Shown piece after piece: positions 40,810-49,784 of a DNA stretch of 64,000 nt. Within the stretch, counting starts at the first letter, position 1, and the number at the start of each line of letters is the position of its first letter. The notes under the pieces were generated by a model that worked only from the letters and a program-made list of their open reading frames with translations, did no database searches and was not told where the DNA came from. This stretch comes from Paractinoplanes ferrugineus (GTDB lineage Bacteria > Actinomycetota > Actinomycetes > Mycobacteriales > Micromonosporaceae). Made by a program: the position numbers and the translations under genes. The DNA lies in contig NZ_BOMM01000008.1 in assembly GCF_016862195.1 (NCBI RefSeq), positions 186,001 to 250,000 of the forward strand, written 5' to 3'.

Positions 40810-42477
40810 ATGACGGGCACGGAGGTATTTCGGCAGGCACGGGACTTCCTGGTGGCGTACGCCGAGGAGTACGAGAAGGCCGCGGCCGGGTTCCGCTGGC
40901 CGGAGCTCGACGAGTTCAACTGGGCGCTCGACTGGTTCGACGTGATCGCCGACGGCAACGAGGCGCCGGCGTTGTGGATCGTCGAAGAGGACGGCTCCGA
41001 GCGGAAGTTCTCCTTCGCCGAGATGTCCCGCCGCTCCAACCAGGTGGCCAACTGGCTGCGCGCGCAGGGCATCCGGCGCGGCGACCGGATCGTGGTGATG
41101 CTCGGCAACCAGGCCGAGCTCTGGGAGACGATCCTGGCCGCGATGAAGCTCGGCGCGATCCTGATCCCGGCGACGCCGCTGCTCGGGGTGGCCGACTCGG
41201 CCGGGCGGGTGGCCCGGGGCGGGGCCCGGCACGTGATCGTCGCGTCCACGTCCGCGGCGAAGTTCGACGACCTCGACGTCACCCGGATCGCGGTCGGGCC
41301 GGTCCGGCCGGGCTGGGCGGCCTTCCACGACGCCTATGCGGCCGATGACCGGTTCGTCCCGGACGGGGCGACCCGGGCGACCGACACCCTGCTGCTCTAT
41401 TTCACCTCCGGCACGACCGCGCGTCCCAAGCTCGTCGAGCACACCCACCAGTCCTATCCCGTCGGACATCTCTCGACGATGTACTGGATCGGCCTGCGGC
41501 CCGGTGACGTGCACCTCAACATCTCCTCGCCGGGCTGGGCCAAGCACGCGTGGAGCAACGTCTTCGCCCCGTGGAACGCCGAGGCCTGCGTCTTCATCTA
41601 CAACTACACCCGCTTCGACGCCGGCCGGCTGCTGGCCGAGATGCAACGGTGCGGCGTGACCAGCTTCTGCGCGCCGCCGACCGTGTGGCGCATGCTCATC
41701 CAGGCCGACCTGTCCGCGCTGCGTACCCCGCCGCGGGTGGTCGTCGGGGCCGGCGAGCCGCTCAACCCTGAGGTCATCGACCAGGTGCGCAAGGCGTGGG
41801 GGCGGACCATCCGGGACGGCTTCGGGCAGACCGAGACCACCGTGCAGATCGCCAACACCCCCGGTCAGCCGGTCAAGCCGGGCTCGATGGGCCGCCCCGT
41901 CCCCGGTTACCGCATCGAGCTGATCGACCCGGTCACCCAGGAGCCGGCGGCGGAGGGGGAGATCTGCGTGGCGCTCGACCCGCGGCCGCTCGGGCTGATG
42001 GTCGGTTACCACGGCGACGAGGAGCTCACCGTCGAGCGGACGACCGGCGGCTATTACCACACCGGCGACGTGGCCGGCCGCGACGACGACGGCTACATCA
42101 CCTACGTGGGGCGCACCGACGACGTGTTCAAGGCATCCGACTACCGCATCTCGCCGTTCGAGCTGGAGAGCGTGCTCATCGAGCACGAAGCGGTGGTGGA
42201 GGCGGCCGTGGTGCCGTCGCCCGACCCGCTGCGGCTGGCGGTGCCGAAGGCCTACGTCGTGCTCGCGAAGGGTTGGGAGGCCTCGGCTTCGACGGCGGCG
42301 GCCATTTTCGCGTACGCGAAGGAGCACATGCCGCCGTACGCCCGGATCCGTCGCCTGGAGTTCTCGGCGCTCCCGAAAACGATCTCCGGCAAGATCCGTC
42401 GCGTCGAGTTGCGCGAGGCCGAGCTGGCGAAGCACGCCGACGCCTCGGTGGCACCGGCGGGGGAATACGCCGGGTAG
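40810..42477 (+). CDS. Medium-chain acyl-CoA synthetase-like AMP ligase
   Basis: 555 residues. The P-loop is YFTSGTTARPKLVEHTHQSY, the FGQTETTVQIANTP motif follows, and the C-terminus has YVGRTDDVFKASDYRISPFELE with the lysine in KTISGKIRRVEL. The layout is that of the acetyl/medium-chain ligase group. It activates a carboxylic acid as acyl-AMP and then acyl-CoA. ATG 40810 is seven bases after CAGTCT. The last base codon TAG doubles as part of the next gene's -10. Confidence 0.9.
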   Translation: MTGTEVFRQARDFLVAYAEEYEKAAAGFRWPELDEFNWALDWFDVIADGNEAPALWIVEEDGSERKFSFAEMSRRSNQVANWLRAQGIRRGDRIVVMLGNQAELWETILAAMKLGAILIPATPLLGVADSAGRVARGGARHVIVASTSAAKFDDLDVTRIAVGPVRPGWAAFHDAYAADDRFVPDGATRATDTLLLYFTSGTTARPKLVEHTHQSYPVGHLSTMYWIGLRPGDVHLNISSPGWAKHAWSNVFAPWNAEACVFIYNYTRFDAGRLLAEMQRCGVTSFCAPPTVWRMLIQADLSALRTPPRVVVGAGEPLNPEVIDQVRKAWGRTIRDGFGQTETTVQIANTPGQPVKPGSMGRPVPGYRIELIDPVTQEPAAEGEICVALDPRPLGLMVGYHGDEELTVERTTGGYYHTGDVAGRDDDGYITYVGRTDDVFKASDYRISPFELESVLIEHEAVVEAAVVPSPDPLRLAVPKAYVVLAKGWEASASTAAAIFAYAKEHMPPYARIRRLEFSALPKTISGKIRRVELREAELAKHADASVAPAGEYAG

Positions 42478-42480
42478 GTT
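42475..42480 (+). promoter_or_regulatory. Putative leaderless -10 (TAGGTT) of the glycosyltransferase
   Basis: TAGGTT lies exactly six bases before GTG 42487 and its TAG is the stop of the upstream gene. No ribosome site is present before the GTG. Confidence 0.5.
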
Positions 42481-42486
42481 TGCGCG

Positions 42487-44082
42487 GTGCCGCGCCGACG
42501 CCTCGCCTACCTCCTTACTGTCGTAGCACTACTGGGCGGCATGGCGTTCGCGATGGTGACCACGGCGCTGCAACAGGCGCCGACCATCGACGAGCCGGTC
42601 TACGTGGCCACCGCCGAGGTGCTCACCCAGCAGCACAGCCTGCGCTACAACCCGGAACACCCGCCGCTCGGCAAACTGCTGATGGCGACCGGCCTGGCGT
42701 TCGACGACGTCCGGCTCGACCCGTCCTACCCGGGCGACCAGACCCGGCTCGGCCGGCACCTGCTCTACGAGACCGGCCACAACCCGTTCCGGCTGATGCT
42801 GCTGGCCCGCCTCCCGATGATCCTGCTGACCCTGGCGATCGGACTCGTCGTGCTCGGGTTCGCCCGGGACCTGGCGGGCCCCCGGGGCGGACTGGTGGCG
42901 CTCGCGCTCTACGCGTTCTCACCCGACGTGATCGCGCACGGCTCGCTCGCCACGCTTGACGTGCCGGCCGCCGGGATGTTGCTCACCAGCTTCTGGATGC
43001 TGTGGCGGTCCCGGGAACGACCACGTCTTTATCTGCCGCTGGCCGGGCTGGCACTGGGCGCCGCCCTCGCGACCCGGATGAGCGCGCTCCCCGCCGTACC
43101 CATAGTGGTCGCTCTGGCCGCTTTGTCGCCCGCCGTCCTCGGCCGGCCGGCCACCTGGTGGCGCTCCCTGCTGTCGCGCGCCGCCGCGGCGATCGGGGTC
43201 GGACTGCTCGCCGTCGCCGTCGTCTGGCTCGTCTACCTGGCCGTCGACCCCCGCCTGCGGTGGACCACGCCGGTGCCGAACCCGGGCGGGCTGAAAGGGC
43301 TCGCGGTCGACCTGCTGCCGTTCCCCAAGGCCTACCGGGACGGTGTGCTGATCCAATTCCGGTTCGAGTCGCGGAGCTTCAACGGCTTCCTGCTCGGCCG
43401 CGCCTACCGCGGCTCGCTCTGGTATTACCTGCCGGTCGCGCTGCTCATCAAGACGCCGCTCGGCATGCTCGCGATGTGGCTGGCCGGAATCGTGACGATG
43501 GTGGTCAAGCCCGCCCTGCGGATCGCCCTGCTCTACCTCCTGCTGCCGGCCACCGCGCTGATGCTGATCGCGATGACCGGGGCCCGCGACTACGGCACCC
43601 GCTATGTCGTCTTCGTGCCGATCTTCCTGGCCGTCGTCGCCGGCACCGTCGTGCTGCTCCGTTTCCGTTTCGCGCGCATCGGGGCCGGCGTGCTGGTGGC
43701 TTACGTGGCGGTCAGTTCCATGCTGACCTTCCCCTACTACCTGCCCTATTCGAACGAGGCCTTCGGCGGGACCTCGCACACCCATCTCAACCTGCACGAC
43801 TCGAACGTCGACTGGGGCCAGGACCTGGCCCGGCTCGGCACCCGGCTGCGAGAGCGCTACCCGAACGAGCCGGTCTGGCTGGTCTACAAGGGAGCCGGTG
43901 TGCCCGGCTACTACGGCATCCAGGGCAGGAATCCGCTCGGCACCCCCAGCGACGAGGTGCACGGCCTCCTCGTCGTCTCGGACTCCCGGGTCGCGCTCGC
44001 CAAGGGCCAGCTGAAACAGCTGATCGACACAAGCACCGAAATCGACAACGTCGGCTACTCGATCCGCATCTACCGCCGGTGA
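42487..44082 (+). CDS. ArnT/PMT-like integral-membrane glycosyltransferase
   Basis: 531 residues with about eleven hydrophobic segments. The conserved acidic pair in the first periplasmic loop is IDEPVYVA (residues about 35-42), followed by NPEHPPLGK. The C-terminal half has the DSNVDWGQDL motif seen in related actinobacterial proteins. Family members transfer a sugar from a polyprenyl phosphate to protein or lipid. Donor and acceptor are unknown. The GTG is placed by the -10 spacing. Confidence 0.8.
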   Translation: MPRRRLAYLLTVVALLGGMAFAMVTTALQQAPTIDEPVYVATAEVLTQQHSLRYNPEHPPLGKLLMATGLAFDDVRLDPSYPGDQTRLGRHLLYETGHNPFRLMLLARLPMILLTLAIGLVVLGFARDLAGPRGGLVALALYAFSPDVIAHGSLATLDVPAAGMLLTSFWMLWRSRERPRLYLPLAGLALGAALATRMSALPAVPIVVALAALSPAVLGRPATWWRSLLSRAAAAIGVGLLAVAVVWLVYLAVDPRLRWTTPVPNPGGLKGLAVDLLPFPKAYRDGVLIQFRFESRSFNGFLLGRAYRGSLWYYLPVALLIKTPLGMLAMWLAGIVTMVVKPALRIALLYLLLPATALMLIAMTGARDYGTRYVVFVPIFLAVVAGTVVLLRFRFARIGAGVLVAYVAVSSMLTFPYYLPYSNEAFGGTSHTHLNLHDSNVDWGQDLARLGTRLRERYPNEPVWLVYKGAGVPGYYGIQGRNPLGTPSDEVHGLLVVSDSRVALAKGQLKQLIDTSTEIDNVGYSIRIYRR

Positions 44083-44083
44083 A

Positions 44084-44457
44084 CCCGTGACCCGCGGCCG
44101 CTCCGGCCGGCAAAGTCGCGTGCCCGGCCAGGCGGACCGGCCAGCCCGGGGTCGCGCTCACCAGGGCGTTGCCGAGCGGGGCCAGTGGGCGCGGGACCCG
44201 TTGAGCATCCGTTCCCGGGTGACCCGTTCGAAGGTGGCGGCGGCCCGGTTCGCCGAAGAACTGGTAGGTCGCCAGGCGTTCGTGGCGGCACGGGCGGCGC
44301 CGGGCGTACCGGTCCAGCCATCGCATCGTCAGTACGACACCGCGGGCCAGGACGTAGACGTACTCCTCGGAAGCACGTGGTGGTAGGGCCGGCGGATCTG
44401 GTCGACGTGGCGGATCGCGGCTCGGGCGCGCGGGTCGAGGGCGAACCTGTCCGTCAC
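44084..44457 (-). pseudogene. Frameshifted MpaB/DUF2236-like oxygenase remnant
   Basis: The minus strand starts GTG-ACG-GAC, overlapping the stop of the MEDS gene (GTGA), and reads RFALDPRARAAIRHVDQIRR then PYHHVLP. Near 44366-44372 the frame must change by one base to continue as EEYVYVLARGVVLTMRWLDRY. After ATYQFFGEPGRR the text breaks up, ending near VPRPLAPLGNALVS without a stop. The pieces resemble a DUF2236 (MpaB-type) oxygenase. I call it a pseudogene because of the frameshift, internal loss and missing stop. A sequencing error could explain the first defect but not the others. Confidence 0.55.
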
Positions 44458-45407
44458 CGGGGGTTGCCGGCGATCAGGCGGATCGTGAAGCCGTCGGCGT
44501 CGCGGTGCATCGCCACGTGGTTGCACGACTGGTGGGTGATCCACAGGCCCAGGCCGCCGTTGGCGCCGTCGCCCGCCGGCAACAGGCCGACGAACGGGTC
44601 CTTGGGGCCGGCGCCCGCGTCGGTGACCGAGGCGACGATGCGGTCGGGGCCGCACCACAGCCGCATGCGGACCGGGCCGCGCCCGTGCTTGTACGCGTTC
44701 GCCACCGCCTCGCTGACCGCCACCAGCAGGTCGTCGATGTCGTCCGGGGGCAGGTGGCCGCGGTCGGCGGCGCGCACGACCCAGCGGGCGTCGGCCAGGC
44801 TCGGCTCGATCAGGTCGGCGAGCGGCTCGGTGTGCTGCACCGGGTCGACGATCGGCGGCCGGGGTTCGGCCAGAAAATGCCCGGGCTCGGTGTACGCCTC
44901 GTTCGGCATGTGCGAACCGTCCGGCATGGCCGTGCGTGGGTGCGTACGCAGCACGTCGGCGAGGGCGTCGGCCGGGATGTCAGCGGTGTCGTAGGCGCAC
45001 ATGCCCCACAGCGGGAACTCGTCGTAGGCGTGGTTGATGGCCGACTCGTAGCGCGCCCACCAGTCCCAGGTCACGCCGAGGTCGACGGGCGAGAGCTCAC
45101 CGATGATCCGGATCTGCGAGGCGCCGCCGGCCACCAGGTCGGCGAGCAGCTTCCGGTACGACCGGATGGCCGCGGCCGGGCGAGCATAGACCGAACCGCC
45201 GGTCAGGAAGGTCACGTCCAGCCCGGCCGGCAGCGCGGACCGCACCAGGTCGGTGGTGCGTTCGCCCAGCGCCACCACTGTCGGTTCACCGGCTTCGACG
45301 CCCCCGGTCAGGAACGGCACGGCCACCGCCAGCAGCTCTTCGTCGGACTCGTAGCAGGCGGCCTCGTGGTAATAGCCGAGGTGGCCGGCGGCGGCTCCGG
45401 TCCTCAT
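44454..45407 (-). CDS. MEDS-domain sensor with HATPase
   Basis: 317 residues. The N-terminal part (LGYYHEAACYESDEELLAVAV, then FLTGGVEAGEPTVVAL) fits the MEDS sensor domain, and the C-terminal third is an anti-sigma-type HATPase with an N-box (AVANAYKHG) and G-boxes (DAGAGPKD; GGLGLWI). There is no histidine phospho-acceptor domain. Such proteins act as ligand-linked serine kinases in sigma-factor control or as stand-alone regulators. ATG 45407 follows GGGGAG. No anti-anti-sigma gene is adjacent. Confidence 0.82.
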   Translation of the reverse strand: MRTGAAAGHLGYYHEAACYESDEELLAVAVPFLTGGVEAGEPTVVALGERTTDLVRSALPAGLDVTFLTGGSVYARPAAAIRSYRKLLADLVAGGASQIRIIGELSPVDLGVTWDWWARYESAINHAYDEFPLWGMCAYDTADIPADALADVLRTHPRTAMPDGSHMPNEAYTEPGHFLAEPRPPIVDPVQHTEPLADLIEPSLADARWVVRAADRGHLPPDDIDDLLVAVSEAVANAYKHGRGPVRMRLWCGPDRIVASVTDAGAGPKDPFVGLLPAGDGANGGLGLWITHQSCNHVAMHRDADGFTIRLIAGNPR

Positions 45408-45631
45408 CGGGGGCTCCCCGCCCGCGGGTGGGGCAGCCCGAGCGGGCCGGCGCTGCGGGCCGCGACGGTCGAGGCAGCTCGTCCGACGGGCGCGACGCTC
45501 GTCGAGGTCATGACGCAACAGTAGTCGCCCGGCCCGGGCCCGGATGCTCGGCATTGAGCACGGTGATCTCGCCGGTGAGACGCGGATTCATCGAGTTCTC
45601 CGTTCAGCGATGGGCGGCGGGGGTAATCCCC

Positions 45632-45637
45632 CTACGT
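45632..45637 (+). promoter_or_regulatory. -10-like element (TACGTT) before the pyruvate-oxidase-like gene
   Basis: TACGTT lies about 25 bases before the GTG and is followed by GCAGGAGG six bases before the start, so this gene has a short leader with a ribosome site. No clear -35. Confidence 0.35.
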
Positions 45638-45661
45638 TTCCATGAGGGCAGGAGGCTCGAC

Positions 45662-47395
45662 GTGTTCGGGAAGAAGCAGACGGTTGCTGACCAATTGGTC
45701 GAGGTGCTGGTGCAGGCGGGGGTCCGCCGGATCTACGGCCTGGTGGGGGACAGCCTCAACTCGCTGAGTGACGCCATCCGGCGCAACGACGCCATCGAAT
45801 GGGTCCACGTGCACAACGAGGAGGCGGCGGCCTTCGCGGCTTCGGCGGAGGCGCAGCTCACCGGCGAGCTGGCGGTCTGTGCCGGCAGCTGCGGGCCCGG
45901 CAACACCCACCTCATCCAGGGGATCTTCGACGCCCACCGGTCCGGTGCGCCGGTGCTGGCGATCGCGTCGCACATCGTCTCCACCGAGATCGGCACCGGC
46001 TTCTTCCAGGAGACCGATCCGAAGCGCCTCTTCGAACAGGCCAGCCACTGGACCGAGCTGGTGTCCTCGCCCGGCCAGATGCCGCGGATGGCCCGGGTCG
46101 GCATCCAGGCGGCGGTCGGCAAGCAGGGCGCCGCGGTGCTGGTCGTGCCCGGCGACGTGCTCGAGGCCGAGGCGGAGAACGAGACCGGCGTGGGTCATCC
46201 GATCGCCGGCCGGGTGCTCGGCGCGCCGCCGGCCGACGTCATCGACGCGCTGGCCGAGCGGATCAACTCCGCCTCGCGTGTCGCCATCTTCGGCGGGATC
46301 GGCTGCGCGGGTGCCCGCGACGAGGTGCTTCAGCTCGCCTCGGTCCTGAACGCGCCGGTCGGGCACAGCCTGCGGGGCAAGGAGTCGTTGCAGTACGACA
46401 ACCCGTACGACGTGGGCATGTCCGGCCTTCTCGGGTACGGCGCCTGTTACGAGGCGTGCCACGAGGCCGACCTGCTCCTGCTGCTCGGCACCGACTTCCC
46501 CTACCGGCAGTTCCTGCCGCAGAAGAACACCGTGCAGATCGACATCGACCCGTCCCGGCTGGGCCGGCGGACCGCCCTGGAGATGGGGGTGGCCGGCGAC
46601 GTGGGCGCGACCATCCGGGCGCTGCTGCCGAAGCTCTCGCCGAAGAAGCGGGACTTCCTGGACAGCATGCTCGGCAAGCACTCGAAGGAGCTGGACCGGG
46701 TCGTCGACGCCTACACCCACGACATCGACCACCTGACTCCGATCCACCCGGAATATGTCGCCCGGGTGCTCGACGAGGAGGCCGCCGACGACGCGATCTT
46801 CACCGCCGACACCGGCATGTGCTGCTCGTGGATCGCCCGTTACATCACCCCGAACGGTCGCCGCCGGCTGCTCGGCTCGTGGGTGCACGGCACGATGGCG
46901 AACGCGCTCCCGCAGGCTCTCGGTGCCCAGATGCTCGACCGTGGTCGTCAGGTCGTGTCGATGTCGGGCGACGGCGGCCTGGCCATGCTGCTCGGCGAAC
47001 TGCTCACGGCCCGCACCCACCGGCTGCCGGTGAAGGTGGTCGTCTTCAACAACTCGAGCCTCGGCATGGTGCGCCTCGAGATGCTGGTGGCCGGTGACCC
47101 GCCGTTCGAGACCGACCACGAGAGCGTCGACTTCGCCGCGATCGCCCGGGCGGCCGGCCTGCACACCGTACGCGTGGAGAAGCCGGCGGATCTGCGGGCC
47201 GCCATGCGCGAGGTGCTCGACCACGACGGCCCGGCGCTGCTCGACGTCGTGACCGACCCGGACGCGCTGGAGTTGCCGCCGCACATCACCAAGGCCGAGG
47301 CGGGCGGTTTCGCGCTCGCGGCCGGCCGCACCGTGCTCGCCGGCGGGGTGGGTCAGATGGTTCACCTGGCCCGGACCAACCTGCGCAACATCTAG
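45662..47395 (+). CDS. Thiamine-pyrophosphate enzyme, probable pyruvate oxidase/dehydrogenase (PoxB-like)
   Basis: 577 residues with three TPP-family domains. The activating Glu is in VHNEEAAAFAASAEAQL; the central domain has VAIFGGIGCAGARDE; the C-terminal TPP motif is SGDGGLAMLLGELLTARTHRLP to FNNSSLGM. FAD-binding in the middle domain fits pyruvate oxidase or quinone-dependent pyruvate dehydrogenase, which release CO2 and acetate or acetyl phosphate; other 2-oxoacid decarboxylases are possible. GTG 45662 has GGAGG six bases upstream. Its stop shares CTAG with the convergent desaturase. Confidence 0.85.
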   Translation: MFGKKQTVADQLVEVLVQAGVRRIYGLVGDSLNSLSDAIRRNDAIEWVHVHNEEAAAFAASAEAQLTGELAVCAGSCGPGNTHLIQGIFDAHRSGAPVLAIASHIVSTEIGTGFFQETDPKRLFEQASHWTELVSSPGQMPRMARVGIQAAVGKQGAAVLVVPGDVLEAEAENETGVGHPIAGRVLGAPPADVIDALAERINSASRVAIFGGIGCAGARDEVLQLASVLNAPVGHSLRGKESLQYDNPYDVGMSGLLGYGACYEACHEADLLLLLGTDFPYRQFLPQKNTVQIDIDPSRLGRRTALEMGVAGDVGATIRALLPKLSPKKRDFLDSMLGKHSKELDRVVDAYTHDIDHLTPIHPEYVARVLDEEAADDAIFTADTGMCCSWIARYITPNGRRRLLGSWVHGTMANALPQALGAQMLDRGRQVVSMSGDGGLAMLLGELLTARTHRLPVKVVVFNNSSLGMVRLEMLVAGDPPFETDHESVDFAAIARAAGLHTVRVEKPADLRAAMREVLDHDGPALLDVVTDPDALELPPHITKAEAGGFALAAGRTVLAGGVGQMVHLARTNLRNI

Positions 47396-48387
47396 CGCGC
47401 ACGTAGCTCGGCGCCCACGTCGTGCAGGTGGCGCAGGGCCTGAGCGTACGAATCGAACAGCGACGTCATCTCGTAGGGCACGCCGATCTCCGCGCAGTAG
47501 CGCTGGACGATCGGCTGTGCCTTGCGCAGATTGGGCGTCGGCATGGCCGGGAACAGGTGGTGCTCGATCTGGTAGTTGAGCCCGCCCAGCGCCGCGTCGG
47601 TCAGCCGCCCACCCCGTACGTTGCGCGAGGTCAGCACCTGCTTGCGGAAGAAGTCCTCGGAGCCGTCGGGGTGCGGCATGCCCTTGTGGTTGGGTGCGAA
47701 CGTCAGCCCCAGGTAGACCCCGAACAACCCCTGGTGCACCACGAGGAAGACCAGTGCCTGCACCGGCGAAAGCACCAGCAGCAGCGCCGAGGCGTAGAAG
47801 ACGAAGTGGGCGGCGAGCAGCGCGCTCTCGACGCCGCGCTTGCTGACGGTGCCGTTCCGCAGCGCCCGGATGCTGTCCCGGTGCAACGACAGGCCGAGCA
47901 GGGTGAGCAGCGGGAAGAAGAAAAAGGCCTGGTAGCGGACGAGGAACCGGTTGTCCTGGGCCGCCTCCCGGCTCCACACCAGCACCCCCGGCCCGACGTC
48001 GGGATCGAGGTCGTCGTGGTTGGGGTTGGCATGGTGCTTGGTGTGCTTGTCCATCCAGTAGCCGTAGGACATGCCGATCGCCAGGTTGCCCGCGATCAGG
48101 CCGGCCCGCCGGCTCGGCGCGTTGGTGCGGAACACCTGCCGGTGGGCCAGGTCGTGGGCCACGAGGGCGACCTGGGCGAACACCACGGCCAGGAACACCG
48201 CCACGGCCAGGGTCCACCACGAGGCCCCGATCAGGAAGAAGGCGACCCAGCCGCCGACCAGTGCGGCGGCGACCGCACCGAGCCGGACGGCGTAATAGGC
48301 GGGTTGCCGGTCGAGCAGGCCGGCCGCGTTGATGCGGCCGGCCAGCTCCGCGAAATCGGTGCGAGTGCGTTCGGTCGTCGCTGTCAT
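47392..48387 (-). CDS. Membrane fatty-acid desaturase
   Basis: 331 residues with four hydrophobic segments. The three histidine boxes are present: HDLAH, HTKHH and QIEHHLFP, which bind the di-iron centre. It introduces a double bond into membrane acyl chains. The start is ATG 48387, with no clear ribosome site. It is divergent from a sensor kinase and regulator, and tandem palindromes lie between them, the same setting as the Bacillus DesKR-des cold-response system. The partner redox protein is not in the window. Confidence 0.93.
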   Translation of the reverse strand: MTATTERTRTDFAELAGRINAAGLLDRQPAYYAVRLGAVAAALVGGWVAFFLIGASWWTLAVAVFLAVVFAQVALVAHDLAHRQVFRTNAPSRRAGLIAGNLAIGMSYGYWMDKHTKHHANPNHDDLDPDVGPGVLVWSREAAQDNRFLVRYQAFFFFPLLTLLGLSLHRDSIRALRNGTVSKRGVESALLAAHFVFYASALLLVLSPVQALVFLVVHQGLFGVYLGLTFAPNHKGMPHPDGSEDFFRKQVLTSRNVRGGRLTDAALGGLNYQIEHHLFPAMPTPNLRKAQPIVQRYCAEIGVPYEMTSLFDSYAQALRHLHDVGAELRAR

Positions 48388-48426
48388 GCCGATAGAGCCA
48401 ACCGCTTGAGGGCGGACAAGTCAGCA

Positions 48427-48464
48427 GTGCCAGCACCTCTCCCGCAGTAGTGCTAGCACTACTG
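48427..48464. promoter_or_regulatory. Tandem palindromic operators between desaturase and sensor kinase
   Basis: CAGTAGTGCTAGCACTACTG (48445-48464) is a perfect 20-bp palindrome. A weaker copy GTGCCAGCAC (48427-48436) lies 23 bases away centre to centre, about two helix turns, and shares the GTGC-x2-GCAC core. The sites are about 60 bp from the desaturase start and 35 bp from the kinase start, well placed for a regulator acting on both. Confidence 0.7.
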
Positions 48465-48497
48465 AGTTTCCGGTCCCGAAGCGCGAGGATGGAGTCC

Positions 48498-49784
48498 ATG
48501 GAAACGACGGACTGGATTCGCGACGGCTTGCGAGCGGTGGGTGGCAGCGTGCTCACGATCGCCCTCTCGATCGCCAACTTCGCGCTGTTCGTCCTCTTCC
48601 TCGTCGCGCTTGTGTCGACCCCGGTGCTGGGCCTCGGCCTGGTCCTGGTGCCGGCGGTGACCGCGCTGGTCCGACTCCGGGCCGACGCCGCCCGCCGCAT
48701 CGCCGCCCGGCACGGCGTGCCGATCGAGCGGCCTTATCGGGTGCGTCCGGCGGAGGCCGGCCCGATCGGGTGGCAGGCCTGCCGGTGGATCCTCACCGAC
48801 CCGGCGACCTGGCGTGATCTGGCCTGGCTGGTGCCCGGCGCGGTGGTCGGCCTCGGCCTCGGCCTGGCGACACTCGCCATCCCGCTCTACGGCGTCCAGG
48901 GCATCCTGCTCCTGCCATTGTGGATCTGGCTCGGCACCGGGTCGTACGGCTACGGCTTCATCTGGCCGATCCACACCGTCAGCGAGGGTCTGCTGTCGTT
49001 GCCGCAAGGCGCCCTGTTCCTGGCCATCGGTCTGGCCGCGGCGCCCTACGTCCGCCGGTGCGACGCCCTGTTCGCCGCCCTGTTGCTCTCGCCCACCGGC
49101 AACGCCCGGCTGCGGGCCCGGGTCGTCGAGCTCTCCTTCAGCCGTGCCGACACGGTCGATGCCCAGGCCGCCGAGCTGCGCCGGATCGAGCGCGATCTGC
49201 ACGACGGGGCGCAGGCGCGGCTCGTCTCGCTCGGCATGACCATCGGCCTGGCCGAGGAGCTGATCGGCCGCGACCCGGAGTCGGCCCGCAAGCTGCTCGC
49301 CGAGGCCCGCGAGGTCAGCACGACCGCTCTGGTCGAGCTGCGCCACCTGGTGCGCGGCATTCATCCGCCGGTGCTGGCCGAGCGGGGGCTCGACGGCGCG
49401 GTGCGGGCGCTCGCGCTCACCATGCGCCTGCCCACCGCCGTCGAGTCCGACGTGACCGAGCGGCTCGACACGCCTGTCGAGTCGGCAGCCTATTTCGCGA
49501 TCGCCGAGGCGCTGTCCAACGCCACCGTGCACAGCGGGGCCACCGTCGCCTACGTGCGCATTCACCGCGACGACGACCGGCTCCGCATGGAGGTGGGCGA
49601 TGACGGCCGGGGCGGCGCCGACCCGGGTCGGGGCACCGGCCTGGCCGGCATCACCCGACGGTTGGGCGCCTTCGATGGCACGATGACGTTGTCCAGTCCG
49701 CCGGGCGGCCCGACCGTCGTGACCATGGAGCTGCCGTGCGTGTCGTCATCGCCGAGGACCACGCTCTCCTCCGTGACGGCCTGA
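48498..49784 (+). CDS. DesK-like membrane histidine kinase
   Basis: 428 residues. Four to six hydrophobic segments occupy about residues 15-190 (for example LSIANFALFVLFLVALVSTPVLG). The HisKA_3 phospho-acceptor is IERDLHDGAQARLVSLGM, with His near residue 235, and the ATPase has ALSNATVHSG and DDGRGG, with a G-box in GTGLAGI. This is a NarL-class kinase. It lies divergent from the desaturase and overlaps the response regulator. Membrane-state sensing is inferred from context. Confidence 0.85.
   Translation: METTDWIRDGLRAVGGSVLTIALSIANFALFVLFLVALVSTPVLGLGLVLVPAVTALVRLRADAARRIAARHGVPIERPYRVRPAEAGPIGWQACRWILTDPATWRDLAWLVPGAVVGLGLGLATLAIPLYGVQGILLLPLWIWLGTGSYGYGFIWPIHTVSEGLLSLPQGALFLAIGLAAAPYVRRCDALFAALLLSPTGNARLRARVVELSFSRADTVDAQAAELRRIERDLHDGAQARLVSLGMTIGLAEELIGRDPESARKLLAEAREVSTTALVELRHLVRGIHPPVLAERGLDGAVRALALTMRLPTAVESDVTERLDTPVESAAYFAIAEALSNATVHSGATVAYVRIHRDDDRLRMEVGDDGRGGADPGRGTGLAGITRRLGAFDGTMTLSSPPGGPTVVTMELPCVSSSPRTTLSSVTA

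Noticed and set aside
45632..48700. 1,022-codon minus-strand frame.
   Set aside because: It spans the pyruvate-oxidase-like gene antisense and the desaturase in a wrong frame; the desaturase in its own frame has intact His boxes.
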